From an uncultured Clostridia bacterium (GTDB lineage Bacteria; Bacillota; Clostridia; Oscillospirales; Ruminococcaceae), in the NCBI GenBank assembly GCA_946056455.1, contig CAMGJS010000085.1, positions 1 to 5,492 on the forward strand: a stretch of 5,492 bases of DNA. Reading direction: 5' to 3'. The notes under the pieces were generated by a model. That model made no database searches, had not been told where the DNA came from, and saw only the letters and a program-made list of their open reading frames with translations. Positions 1 to 5,492 of this stretch are shown here, one piece after another. The translations under genes were made by a program, and so were the position numbers. Every line of letters begins with the position of its first letter. Positions within the stretch are counted from its first letter, which is position 1.

Positions 1-350
1 CGGTTGCGTGTGACAAAAAGGGGCAGACATACAATGTCAACGCAGATACCGCGGCGGCAAGAATAGCGGCTGAGCTCGGTGCCGAAAACCTTGTTCTTAT
101 GACGGATATAGCAGGTTTATTAAGGGATAAGGACAATCCCGAAACGCTTATTCCCAGCGTAAATGTCAGCGAGGTACCGTTCCTTAAAAGACAGGGAATT
201 ATTTCGGGGGGAATGATTCCCAAAATCGACTGTTGCGTCGAGGCTGTAAGAAGAGGAGTAAAGAAAACCTGTATCATAGACGGCAGAGTGCCTCATTCAA
301 TTCTTATCGAATTGCTTTCAAACGAAGGTATCGGCACTCAGTTTGTTTAA
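1..350 (+). CDS. argB: Acetylglutamate kinase, C-terminal part (5' end outside window)
   Basis: Catalyses the second step of arginine synthesis, ATP-dependent phosphorylation of N-acetyl-L-glutamate, in the cytoplasm. The first full codon is at base 3, and 115 residues are visible before the TAA at 348-350. The amino acid kinase fold is recognisable: the NVNAD motif (visible residues 11-15) carries the Asn and Asp that correspond to E. coli N158 and D162 (substrate binding and organisation of the active site). The LMTDIAGLL strand follows (about 32-40), then GGMIPK, whose Lys (visible residue 74, codon 222-224) matches E. coli K217. The C-terminus, IIDGRVPHS to EGIGTQF, resembles hexameric, arginine-inhibited kinases more than the E. 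coli enzyme, so feedback inhibition by arginine is plausible but inferred. About 60% of the protein, including the N-terminal glycine-rich region, lies left of the window. It is the first visible gene of the arg operon. Confidence 0.95.
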   Translation, partial: VACDKKGQTYNVNADTAAARIAAELGAENLVLMTDIAGLLRDKDNPETLIPSVNVSEVPFLKRQGIISGGMIPKIDCCVEAVRRGVKKTCIIDGRVPHSILIELLSNEGIGTQFV

Positions 351-404
351 TTCATCAAGTTGAGATTTATATAGATTTGATTTTTTGAAAGGATGTAATT
401 ATTT

Positions 405-953
405 ATGGCAAAATGGGCAATCGTTTACGACTCAAAATACGGCACGACGGAAAAATATGCAAAGTGGATTCAGGCAAAGGTTGGCAACGCGGACTTATAC
501 AAAGCAAAGGGACTTCAGCCCGAAACGATAATCGGCTATGAGCTTTTGCTCTTTATCGGAGGAATTTACAACGATAAAATGCCGATATGCGATTTTATCA
601 AGAAGAATATAGGGCACCTTATGTTCAAAAAAGTTGCTATTGTAGGCAACGGCTGGTATGAGGACAAGGAAATCAACCGTGAATGGATTATGGACAAGAA
701 CTTCTCAACAGAAATGCACAGCAGATTTCCGCTCTTTCTTGTAAGAGGAGAGATAAACAATAACAAAATCTCTATTCCCGAAAGAATGCAGCTTATGGGC
801 ATCAAGGCTCAGATTAAGCGCAGACAGGACAGAACAAACGACGATATTGTAGCTCTCAGTATGATTGACGGAATGAATTCATATACTTCAGAAGATAATC
901 TTAAAGAGCTTTATGAGTTTATCGATTCGGGCAAGTGGGTAATTAAGAGATAA
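405..953 (+). CDS. Flavodoxin-domain protein (HemG/flavodoxin_5-like)
   Basis: A 182-residue soluble protein that probably binds FMN and takes part in electron transfer; partner and substrate are unknown. The N-terminus has the flavodoxin layout: a first beta strand (WAIVYDS, residues 4-10) running into the phosphate-binding loop SKYGTTEKYA (10-19), then LLLFIGGIYNDKM (47-59) and VAIVGNGWYED (77-87) as the next strands with flavin-side loops. The segment FLVRGEINNNKISIPERMQLM (about 111-131) recalls the G-A-L-x-Y region of HemG-type protoporphyrinogen oxidases and related flavodoxin_5 proteins. No haem genes are nearby, so a HemG function is not claimed. The start is supported by GAAAGGA at 387-393, 11 bases before the ATG. 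It sits 54 bases after argB and 17 before the next gene, so it is probably co-transcribed. There is no signal peptide or membrane segment. The fold call is firm; the exact function is open. Confidence 0.8.
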   Translation: MAKWAIVYDSKYGTTEKYAKWIQAKVGNADLYKAKGLQPETIIGYELLLFIGGIYNDKMPICDFIKKNIGHLMFKKVAIVGNGWYEDKEINREWIMDKNFSTEMHSRFPLFLVRGEINNNKISIPERMQLMGIKAQIKRRQDRTNDDIVALSMIDGMNSYTSEDNLKELYEFIDSGKWVIKR

Positions 954-970
954 ATTAAGGGGAGAATGAT

Positions 971-2212
971 ATGGAGTCGCTTGATTTAAATTCGCCAAAA
1001 AAGAAAGAAGATCCCTTGGGCGAGGGTATTGCGGACGAAAAGAGCAGTTTTTCCTCCGCGGACGATTTTTATTCGGGCAATAATATAGAGTTTGAAAAAC
1101 CTAAAACAACCGCAACAGAAACAACTTTCAACGAGCCGAAAATATCAAACGCTAATACATACTCGGATTCGGATTACAGCAATTATTCGAGTGCAAAACC
1201 AAGTTCGATTTATGATTCGTCAACTGAATTTCAGGTTCTCGGCAGACTTGAAAAAATCGATAAGAGCATACACACTTCTGTATGGATACTTATTATCCTC
1301 GGCATACTGCTTACGGTGACATCTGTTATATTGACCGTTCTCGGTATTATGAATGCTTTTACGGCAGTCGGGGTGTTTATTGATATCTGCGTATATATGG
1401 GGCTTGCTTTCGGAATAGAAAGAAAGAGCAAGGGCTGCGCTCTTGCGGCGGTGATTTATTCGGGCCTTGCACTCTTGCTTGGATTATTCTCAGGGATAAG
1501 AGGCATTGGTCTTAAAATTGCGATAATAGCCGCATATATCAATACATTCCAGAAACTCAGAGAATTCTATCAGTTAAAAGCAAAATACGAGTTTGACCCC
1601 GATGAAAAAATAAGAAGCTATTTTGAAAAAGAGCCGATGACCTTCAAGATGAGATATATCATTATGATAACCTGCGTTCTTATGGGACTTGGCGTTGCTG
1701 TCGGCGGAATAGGCGGTTTTACTTCAGATATTTTCTCGGGAGTCAGCGAAATTGTCAAGACTCAGAATATGGACAACTGGCAGAGAGTCAAGATACTTGA
1801 CGGCAACAATATTTCTCTTCTTATGCCGACAGAGCCGACAAAAACAGAGCAGGGCGACGCTGTTGTATACAAATCAAATTCGGCTGACGCCGCAATAACG
1901 GTAGTTGTCGGACGAGGAATGGCAAAGGGACTTACCGATATTGAAAAGGACGCTGTTCTCAACGAATATGAAAAAACAATTCTTGATGAGGATTATACAG
2001 AAATTCAGTCCGATAAAGGCGAGGACGATTTAGGAAAATATATTTATAAAGTAGTCAAGGATAAAGAGGGCAAAGTCATTGTCTGTATCAAAACTGTAAT
2101 AGTAGACGATAATGTTGATGTGATTATGTACGGCTACAAGGGCAAGGACTATTCGGGCAAAAATAAAGAAAACGCTGAGGAGTTCTTCTCAAAAATTTAC
2201 AGAACATATTAA
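971..2212 (+). CDS. Multi-pass membrane protein of unknown function with disordered N-terminus and exported C-terminal domain
   Basis: I do not recognise this 413-residue protein as a named family. Residues 1-88 are hydrophilic, rich in Ser, Asp, Glu, Thr and Tyr, and look disordered. About five hydrophobic helices follow: roughly 104-127, 129-149, 156-173, 176-192 and 227-250. Positive clusters (RKSKG at 151-155, and the Lys/Arg-rich 195-222 loop) favour a cytoplasmic N-terminus, five crossings and a C-terminal domain of about 160 residues (252-413) outside the membrane. That domain has alternating strands (ISLLMPTEPT 281-290, AITVVVG 308-314, KYIYKVVKDKEGKVIVCIKT 356-375, VDVIMYGYKG 382-391) and ends in a helix (AEEFFSKIY). 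This pattern is loosely like small PsbP/Mog1-type alpha+beta domains, which is only an impression. The start is well supported by AAGGGGAG at 957-964, 6 bases before the ATG. The 17- and 21-base gaps to its neighbours suggest co-transcription with argD. Confidence 0.8.
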   Translation: MESLDLNSPKKKEDPLGEGIADEKSSFSSADDFYSGNNIEFEKPKTTATETTFNEPKISNANTYSDSDYSNYSSAKPSSIYDSSTEFQVLGRLEKIDKSIHTSVWILIILGILLTVTSVILTVLGIMNAFTAVGVFIDICVYMGLAFGIERKSKGCALAAVIYSGLALLLGLFSGIRGIGLKIAIIAAYINTFQKLREFYQLKAKYEFDPDEKIRSYFEKEPMTFKMRYIIMITCVLMGLGVAVGGIGGFTSDIFSGVSEIVKTQNMDNWQRVKILDGNNISLLMPTEPTKTEQGDAVVYKSNSADAAITVVVGRGMAKGLTDIEKDAVLNEYEKTILDEDYTEIQSDKGEDDLGKYIYKVVKDKEGKVIVCIKTVIVDDNVDVIMYGYKGKDYSGKNKENAEEFFSKIYRTY

Positions 2213-2233
2213 ACTTTTGCAAGGAAGATAATA

Positions 2234-3397
2234 ATGAACACTAAGGAAAAATTTGAAAAATATATAATGGGCACATACAGCCGTCAGAACGCAGTTCTTG
2301 AACGGGGCTCAAAGGAGAAGATATACGACGAGGCAGGAAAGCAGTATATCGACTTCGGAAGCGGAATAGGAACAAACTCTCTCGGTATCTGCGACGACAG
2401 ATGGGTTTCGGCAGTGTGTGAACAGGCTCACAGAATTCAGCATACCTCGAATATCTATTACAGCGCGCCACAGGCAGATGTTGCACAAAAGCTCTGCGAG
2501 AGAACGGGCTATTCAAAGGTCTTTTTCGGCAACAGCGGAGCAGAGGCAAACGAGGCGGCAATAAAGCTTGCAAGAAAATATTCGTTTGACAAATACGGCA
2601 AGGGCAGGCACAATATCATCACCCTTGTAAATTCCTTTCACGGAAGAACGATAACCACACTTTCGGCAACGGGACAGGATGTTTTTCACAACTATTTCTT
2701 CCCGTTTACAGAGGGATTTATTTATGTTGAAGCGAACAACATTGACGACCTAAAAGCAAAGCTTGACGACACCGTTTGTGCCGTTATGTTTGAATATATT
2801 CAGGGCGAGGGCGGAGTTTTGCCCCTTGAAAGAGAGTTTGTTGACGCAATTTTCACCCTTTGCACAGAAAAAGATGTTCTCACGATAGCCGACGAAGTTC
2901 AGACGGGAGTCGGCAGAACGGGAAAGTTCTTGGCAGGGGAAAACTTCGGCAAAAGAACAAATATAACCACTCTTGCAAAGGGAATAGCAGGCGGACTTCC
3001 GATGGGAATATGTCTTGCCGATGAAAAATGTTGCGATGTGCTTTCAGCGTCAACCCACGGCTCAACCTTTGGCGGAAACCCTGTATGCTCGGCGGGAGCA
3101 AATGCTGTTCTTGACAGAATTACTCCCGAATTTCTTGAAGAAGTTGCAAGAAAGGGAGTGTATCTTAAAGGAAAACTCCTTGAAATTTCTGAAATAGAAA
3201 GAGTTGACGGAATGGGGCTTATGCTCGGAGCAAGGCTTAAAACAAAAAAAGCGGCAGAGGTCGCAAAAAAAGCCGTTGAAAACGGACTTCTTGTTCTCAC
3301 CGCAAAGGATAAGCTTAGATTTTTGCCTCCTCTTACGATTTCTTTTGCCGAGATTGACAAGGGAACGGAAATACTGAAAGGATTGCTTGAAGAATGA
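2234..3397 (+). CDS. argD: Acetylornithine aminotransferase
   Basis: A class III, PLP-dependent aminotransferase of 387 residues, the usual length for ArgD. It moves an amino group from glutamate to N-acetylglutamate 5-semialdehyde, giving N-acetylornithine. Motifs in order: GNSGAEANEAAIKLAR (99-114; its Gly/Ala segment binds the cofactor phosphate), FHGRT (135-139, stacking on the PLP ring), IADEVQTGVGRTG (218-230, with Asp220 facing the pyridine nitrogen and Gln223), TLAKGIAGG (246-254, with Lys249 as the Schiff-base lysine), and HGSTFGGNP (275-283, with Thr278 contacting phosphate from the partner subunit). Ornithine, GABA and succinylornithine aminotransferases share these motifs; neighbouring argB and argF decide for ArgD. 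The start is supported by AAGGAAG at 2221-2227, 6 bases upstream. The stop overlaps the next start in ATGA (3394-3397). No key residue is missing. Confidence 0.93.
   Translation: MNTKEKFEKYIMGTYSRQNAVLERGSKEKIYDEAGKQYIDFGSGIGTNSLGICDDRWVSAVCEQAHRIQHTSNIYYSAPQADVAQKLCERTGYSKVFFGNSGAEANEAAIKLARKYSFDKYGKGRHNIITLVNSFHGRTITTLSATGQDVFHNYFFPFTEGFIYVEANNIDDLKAKLDDTVCAVMFEYIQGEGGVLPLEREFVDAIFTLCTEKDVLTIADEVQTGVGRTGKFLAGENFGKRTNITTLAKGIAGGLPMGICLADEKCCDVLSASTHGSTFGGNPVCSAGANAVLDRITPEFLEEVARKGVYLKGKLLEISEIERVDGMGLMLGARLKTKKAAEVAKKAVENGLLVLTAKDKLRFLPPLTISFAEIDKGTEILKGLLEE
3376..3397 (+). promoter_or_regulatory. Ribosome binding site inside argD plus ATGA stop/start overlap
   Basis: GAAAGGA (3376-3382) lies within the last codons of argD, 11 bases before the hydrolase ATG at 3394. 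The ATG shares bases with the argD TGA (ATGA, 3394-3397). This fixes the hydrolase start and suggests translational coupling, so the two proteins are likely made in linked amounts. The coupling is inferred from the arrangement. Confidence 0.7.
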
Positions 3398-4143
3398 TAT
3401 ATTATGAAGAATACGGCGACGCTGAAAATCCTACCATAATATTTCTTCACGGAATGAATTTTCCGCAGACTTTCTATAAATCTTATTGCCTTGCCGAAAA
3501 GTATCATATCGTTGTTCCGCATATTTATGGCTATGGCGAAGAGGCGGACGAAACCTACAACACAACGCAGGTCGTTGACGCTATATGCGAGCTTGCAAGG
3601 CAGTACGACAGAAACTGTATTCTTGTCGGCTTTTCGCTGGGAGCTCAGCTTGCTTTGTTTATTGAAAGCTATTTTCCCGAACTTTTCAGGGGCGGAATTT
3701 TTATCAGCGCCCTTGTTGATAAAAACGAAAAGATGATAAAGTCGCTTATAAAGCCAAATCTTATGATGAGTAAAACTCTTAAATGGAAGAGGTTTATGCG
3801 TCTTCAGGGGAAAGCGTTTGGTCTTAAAGGCGAAGACCTTGAAAAGTTTGTAAGATATGCCGCCTCGGTAACTGAAGAAACGATTGTTGCCACTATTGAC
3901 AACGGCATTGATATTAACGAATTTGCCGAGAGATTTATGTCCATTCCTTATCCCACAATGTCTTTTTGCGGAATAAGAGAAGCCGCCGCTGTGAAAAACT
4001 CTCTTTACAGAATAACTGAGCTCAACGGCAGGTGCGATACAGACCTCTGGGACAGAGCGGCGCATAATATCCCTATGCTTTATAGCGACAGACTTAACAA
4101 AACCATAGAAACTTATATGGAAAGCATATTTAACGGTAATTAA
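3394..4143 (+). CDS. Alpha/beta hydrolase fold protein
   Basis: A 249-residue cytoplasmic serine hydrolase; the substrate is unknown. It shows the canonical order: a beta strand and oxyanion-hole motif TIIFLHGMN (14-22), a nucleophile elbow GFSLG (79-83, Ser81 as nucleophile) after strand CILVG, a helical cap-like region (about 108-180), strand PTMSFCG (187-193), and a late histidine in RAAHNIP (His224). The acidic residue of the triad is not obvious. The usual position after strand beta-7 reads CGIREAAAVKNS, so Glu196 may replace the more common Asp, as in some hydrolases of this fold. Overlap with argD and a 27-base gap to argF place it firmly in the arg operon. It could be an esterase or amidase with a housekeeping or metabolite-repair role. 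Nothing in the sequence shows that it acts on an arginine intermediate, and ArgE-type deacetylases are metallopeptidases of a different fold. Confidence 0.88.
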   Translation: MIYYEEYGDAENPTIIFLHGMNFPQTFYKSYCLAEKYHIVVPHIYGYGEEADETYNTTQVVDAICELARQYDRNCILVGFSLGAQLALFIESYFPELFRGGIFISALVDKNEKMIKSLIKPNLMMSKTLKWKRFMRLQGKAFGLKGEDLEKFVRYAASVTEETIVATIDNGIDINEFAERFMSIPYPTMSFCGIREAAAVKNSLYRITELNGRCDTDLWDRAAHNIPMLYSDRLNKTIETYMESIFNGN

Positions 4144-4170
4144 CACTAAATCAAAGGAGCAGAAATTATT

Positions 4171-5079
4171 ATGAAACACTTACTCAAAATGCTTGACCTC
4201 TCAACAGAGGAGATACTCGACATCTTAAACCTTGCCGACCAGCTCAAATATGAGCTTAAACACGGTATTCCCCACCCTCGTCTTAAAGGCAAGACGCTTG
4301 GAATGATTTTTCAGAAGGCTTCAACAAGAACGAGAGTTTCTTTTGAAACAGGTATGTATCAGCTTGGCGGATACGCTCTCTTTCTTTCTTCTCACGATTT
4401 GCAGATAGGCAGAGGCGAGCCTGTTCAGGATACCGCAAGAGTTCTTTCACGCTATCTTGACGGAATTATGATAAGAACCTTTGCGCAGAAAGAAGTCGAG
4501 GACCTTGCAGAGTACGGCTCAATACCCATAATAAACGGTCTTACCGATTTCTGTCATCCTTGTCAGGTTCTTGCCGACCTTATGACTGTCCGCGAATTCA
4601 AGGGCAGACTTGAGGGACTTAAAATGTGCTACATAGGCGACGGTAACAATATGGCAAATTCTCTTATTGTCGGCGGACTTAAAACGGGTATGGCGGTTTC
4701 TGTCGCTACTCCCGACAATTACAAGCCCGACGCAGAGGTTATGTCTTTTGCCGAAAAATACGATTGCTTTACTCACACGACAGATATTCTCACCGCCGCT
4801 AAGGACGCCGATGTGATTTTCACTGATGTCTGGGCTTCTATGGGACAAGAGGGCGAAAAAGCCGAGAGAGAAAAGGCGTTCAAGGGCTATCAGGTCAACG
4901 ATGAAGTTATGGCTGTTGCAAAGCCCGACGCTATGGTGCTTCATTGTCTGCCTGCTCACCGCGAAGAAGAGATTACAGAAAAGGTTTTTGAGGCTCACGC
5001 AAACGAAATTTTTGAAGAAGCAGAAAACCGTCTGCACGCTCAGAAGGCAGTTATGGTTAAGTTGATGGAGAATAATTAA
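4171..5079 (+). CDS. argF: Ornithine carbamoyltransferase
   Basis: Transfers the carbamoyl group from carbamoyl phosphate to ornithine, giving citrulline; a cytoplasmic enzyme, normally a trimer. At 302 residues it has the typical family length. All signature motifs are present: STRTR (51-55, carbamoyl-phosphate binding), EPVQDTARV (83-91), HPCQ (129-132, with His and Gln contacting carbamoyl phosphate), GDGNNMANSL (156-165, ornithine side), DVWASMG (219-225, the mobile SMG loop closing over ornithine), and HCLPAHR (258-264, with the catalytic Cys259). The SMG and HCLP motifs mark ornithine as substrate rather than aspartate. The catabolic arcB form has the same motifs, but neighbouring argB and argD favour biosynthetic argF. 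The start is supported by AAAGGAG at 4153-4159, 11 bases before the ATG. It is the last gene of the operon, with a hairpin terminator directly after its stop. Confidence 0.95.
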   Translation: MKHLLKMLDLSTEEILDILNLADQLKYELKHGIPHPRLKGKTLGMIFQKASTRTRVSFETGMYQLGGYALFLSSHDLQIGRGEPVQDTARVLSRYLDGIMIRTFAQKEVEDLAEYGSIPIINGLTDFCHPCQVLADLMTVREFKGRLEGLKMCYIGDGNNMANSLIVGGLKTGMAVSVATPDNYKPDAEVMSFAEKYDCFTHTTDILTAAKDADVIFTDVWASMGQEGEKAEREKAFKGYQVNDEVMAVAKPDAMVLHCLPAHREEEITEKVFEAHANEIFEEAENRLHAQKAVMVKLMENN

Positions 5080-5121
5080 AAAACGACCTCTGTCCGTTAT
5101 GGGCAGAGGTCATTTTGCTTT
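5078..5121. terminator. Bidirectional rho-independent terminator between argF and the XRE gene
   Basis: An 11-bp stem (5085-5095 GACCTCTGTCC with 5101-5111 GGGCAGAGGTC, one G-T wobble) closes a 5-base loop, GTTAT. On the plus strand it is followed by ATTTTGCTTTATT, a moderate T-rich tail ending the arg operon. Read on the minus strand it is followed by one C-to-G base and then six Ts (AAAAAA at 5078-5083), a good tail for ending the XRE transcript. The A-run includes two bases of the argF stop codon, and the XRE stop (5110-5112) overlaps the right arm, so the two convergent genes share one element. Confidence 0.88.
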
Positions 5122-5400
5122 ATTCAGTATTTTTATATCATTTACAATATTTTGTATATGAAGTATCTGCTCGGTTGAAAGCCCTGAAACATCGAGGGTT
5201 TTAACTTCGGATAAACCGAGAAGATAATCTGTACTGACAGAAAATGTCGTTGAAATTTTTATCAGCATATCTATTGACGGCTGAATATTTCCGTTTTCCC
5301 AGTTGCTTATACATTGCTTTGTAACACTTAGCTTTTTGCCGAATTCAACTTGATTTATTCCTAAAGATTTTCTCAATTCCTTAATTCGTTCACAGAACAT
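5110..5400 (-). CDS. XRE/Cro-family helix-turn-helix transcriptional regulator
   Basis: A 96-residue DNA-binding protein. The HTH_3 (Cro/cI) domain covers about residues 4-60: helix 1 ERIKELRKSLG (4-14), helix 2 NQVEFGKKL (16-24), recognition helix TKQCISNWENG (27-37), then PSIDMLIKISTTFSVSTDYLLG (41-62), the usual family ending. The C-terminal tail LSTEQILHIQNIVNDIK (74-90) is predicted helical and probably mediates dimerisation; there is no peptidase, ligand or membrane domain. The start is supported by GAGGGA (5409-5414 read on the minus strand), 8 bases before the ATG. The gene converges on argF and shares its terminator, so it is not part of the arg operon. Its own promoter overlaps a 17-bp palindrome, which suggests autorepression, and it probably also controls the divergent gene to the right. 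Such regulators occur both in chromosomal loci and in phages or integrative elements; no other mobile-element gene is visible here. Confidence 0.88.
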   Translation of the reverse strand: MFCERIKELRKSLGINQVEFGKKLSVTKQCISNWENGNIQPSIDMLIKISTTFSVSTDYLLGLSEVKTLDVSGLSTEQILHIQNIVNDIKILNKAK

Positions 5401-5422
5401 AATATCATTCCCTCGTCGTATA

Positions 5423-5439
5423 TTACAATACTATTGTAA
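5423..5439. promoter_or_regulatory. Perfect 17-bp palindrome, likely operator of the XRE regulator
   Basis: TTACAATA-C-TATTGTAA is a perfect inverted repeat with 8-bp arms and a single central base. The symmetry suits a dimeric HTH protein. It covers the -10 box and presumed start point of the XRE promoter and lies just upstream of the -35 box of the divergent promoter. Binding by the XRE protein is inferred from position and symmetry. Confidence 0.6.
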
Positions 5440-5461
5440 ATTAACTGTTGACAAATATGAA
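5433..5461 (-). promoter_or_regulatory. Putative promoter of the XRE regulator gene
   Basis: Read on the minus strand, TTCATA (5461-5456; four of six matches to the -35 consensus) and TACAAT (5438-5433; five of six matches to the -10 consensus) are separated by exactly 17 bases. Transcription would start near 5426, giving a leader of about 26 bases containing the ribosome binding site. The -10 box lies inside the 17-bp palindrome, consistent with repression by the encoded regulator. Confidence 0.55.
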
Positions 5462-5476
5462 ATACTTTAGTATACT
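5448..5476 (+). promoter_or_regulatory. Strong sigma-70/sigma-A type promoter reading out of the window
   Basis: TTGACA (5448-5453, perfect -35) and TATACT (5471-5476, five of six for the -10 box) have the optimal 17-base spacer. The start point would be about 5482-5484, so the driven gene lies to the right of the window edge and is divergent from the XRE gene. The only ATG after the start point (5489-5491) is too close to it for a normal leader, so I do not call a gene there. Confidence 0.8.
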
Positions 5477-5492
5477 GTTAGTGGACAAATGC

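Larger units (their letters stand above)
5427..5490. repeat. Imperfect direct repeat with 34-bp period in the divergent promoter region
   Basis: Bases 5427-5456 and 5461-5490 align without gaps at 21 of 30 positions. Both units begin AATACT and end GT(T/G)GACAAAT. The match is strongest in the first 14 bases (AATACTWTWGTAWA) and in the last ten. The second copy carries a shorter inverted repeat, ATACT-TT-AGTAT (5462-5473), overlapping the -10 box of the plus-strand promoter. The units may be two operators of different affinity for the XRE protein, or a worn tandem duplication. Confidence 0.45.

Noticed and set aside
351..404. Possible internal promoter in the argB-flavodoxin gap (TTGAGA at 360-365, TATATA-like bases near 370)
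   Set aside because: The -10-like bases are much too close to the -35-like bases, and no suitable -10 box occurs at about 17 bases. The inverted bases (ATCAA at 354-358, TTGAT at 377-381) are too short for a terminator or attenuator.
2241..2573. Minus-strand open frame (110 codons) opposite the start of argD
   Set aside because: It is antisense to the conserved N-terminal half of ArgD. Its Arg/Leu/Pro-rich composition is typical of a shadow frame.
2899..4179. Long minus-strand open frame (426 codons) opposite argD and the hydrolase
   Set aside because: It lies entirely antisense to two genes with intact catalytic motifs, and its translation has no recognisable domain. The frame is probably kept open by the codon bias of the real genes.
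4519..5037. Minus-strand open frame (172 codons) opposite argF
   Set aside because: It is antisense to the conserved argF motifs, its Cys/Phe-rich translation shows no recognisable domain, and the argF reading is certain.
5489..5492. ATG near the right edge as the start of the divergent gene
   Set aside because: It lies only about six bases after the predicted transcript start and has no ribosome binding site. No coding sequence is visible before the window ends.
5110..5492. XRE gene plus operator as evidence for a prophage, integrative element or toxin-antitoxin pair
   Set aside because: No integrase, attachment-site repeat, toxin gene or other mobile-element gene is visible. The regulator alone does not support the claim, and the partner gene is outside the window.

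Overview
The window reads as a piece of an arginine biosynthesis operon from a Gram-positive anaerobe, most likely class Clostridia (possibly the Ruminococcus/Oscillospirales group). The reasons are purine-rich ribosome binding sites before every gene, tight packing on one strand, moderately AT-rich DNA by eye, and an arg cluster containing argB, argD and argF. The genus-level guess is inference; nothing in the window fixes the species.

Layout: the 3' end of argB (acetylglutamate kinase) enters from the left edge and stops at 350. Five complete plus-strand genes follow with short gaps: a small flavodoxin-domain protein (405-953), a 413-residue membrane protein of unknown function (971-2212), argD (acetylornithine aminotransferase, 2234-3397), an alpha/beta hydrolase (3394-4143, overlapping argD by ATGA) and argF (ornithine carbamoyltransferase, 4171-5079). 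A strong hairpin at 5085-5111, with an A-run on one side and a T-rich stretch on the other, closes the operon. It also serves the convergent minus-strand gene for a small XRE/Cro-type regulator (5400-5110). The last 92 bases hold no gene start I can support, but are dense with regulatory signals: a near-consensus plus-strand promoter (TTGACA-17-TATACT) firing out of the window, a weaker minus-strand promoter for the XRE gene interlocked with it, and a perfect 17-bp palindrome lying on the XRE promoter's -10 box.

How the genes work together: ArgB phosphorylates N-acetylglutamate, ArgD aminates N-acetylglutamate semialdehyde to N-acetylornithine, and ArgF carbamoylates ornithine to citrulline. 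ArgC and the enzyme that releases ornithine (ArgJ or ArgE) are not in the window and may lie upstream. The three non-arg genes share the transcription unit by spacing, but their link to arginine synthesis is unknown. The XRE gene and its divergent promoter appear to belong to a separate locus continuing to the right.

I do not see a clear new defence or mobile system. The most notable items are the interlocked divergent promoter/operator region, the unknown membrane protein, and the redox and hydrolase genes embedded in the arg operon.
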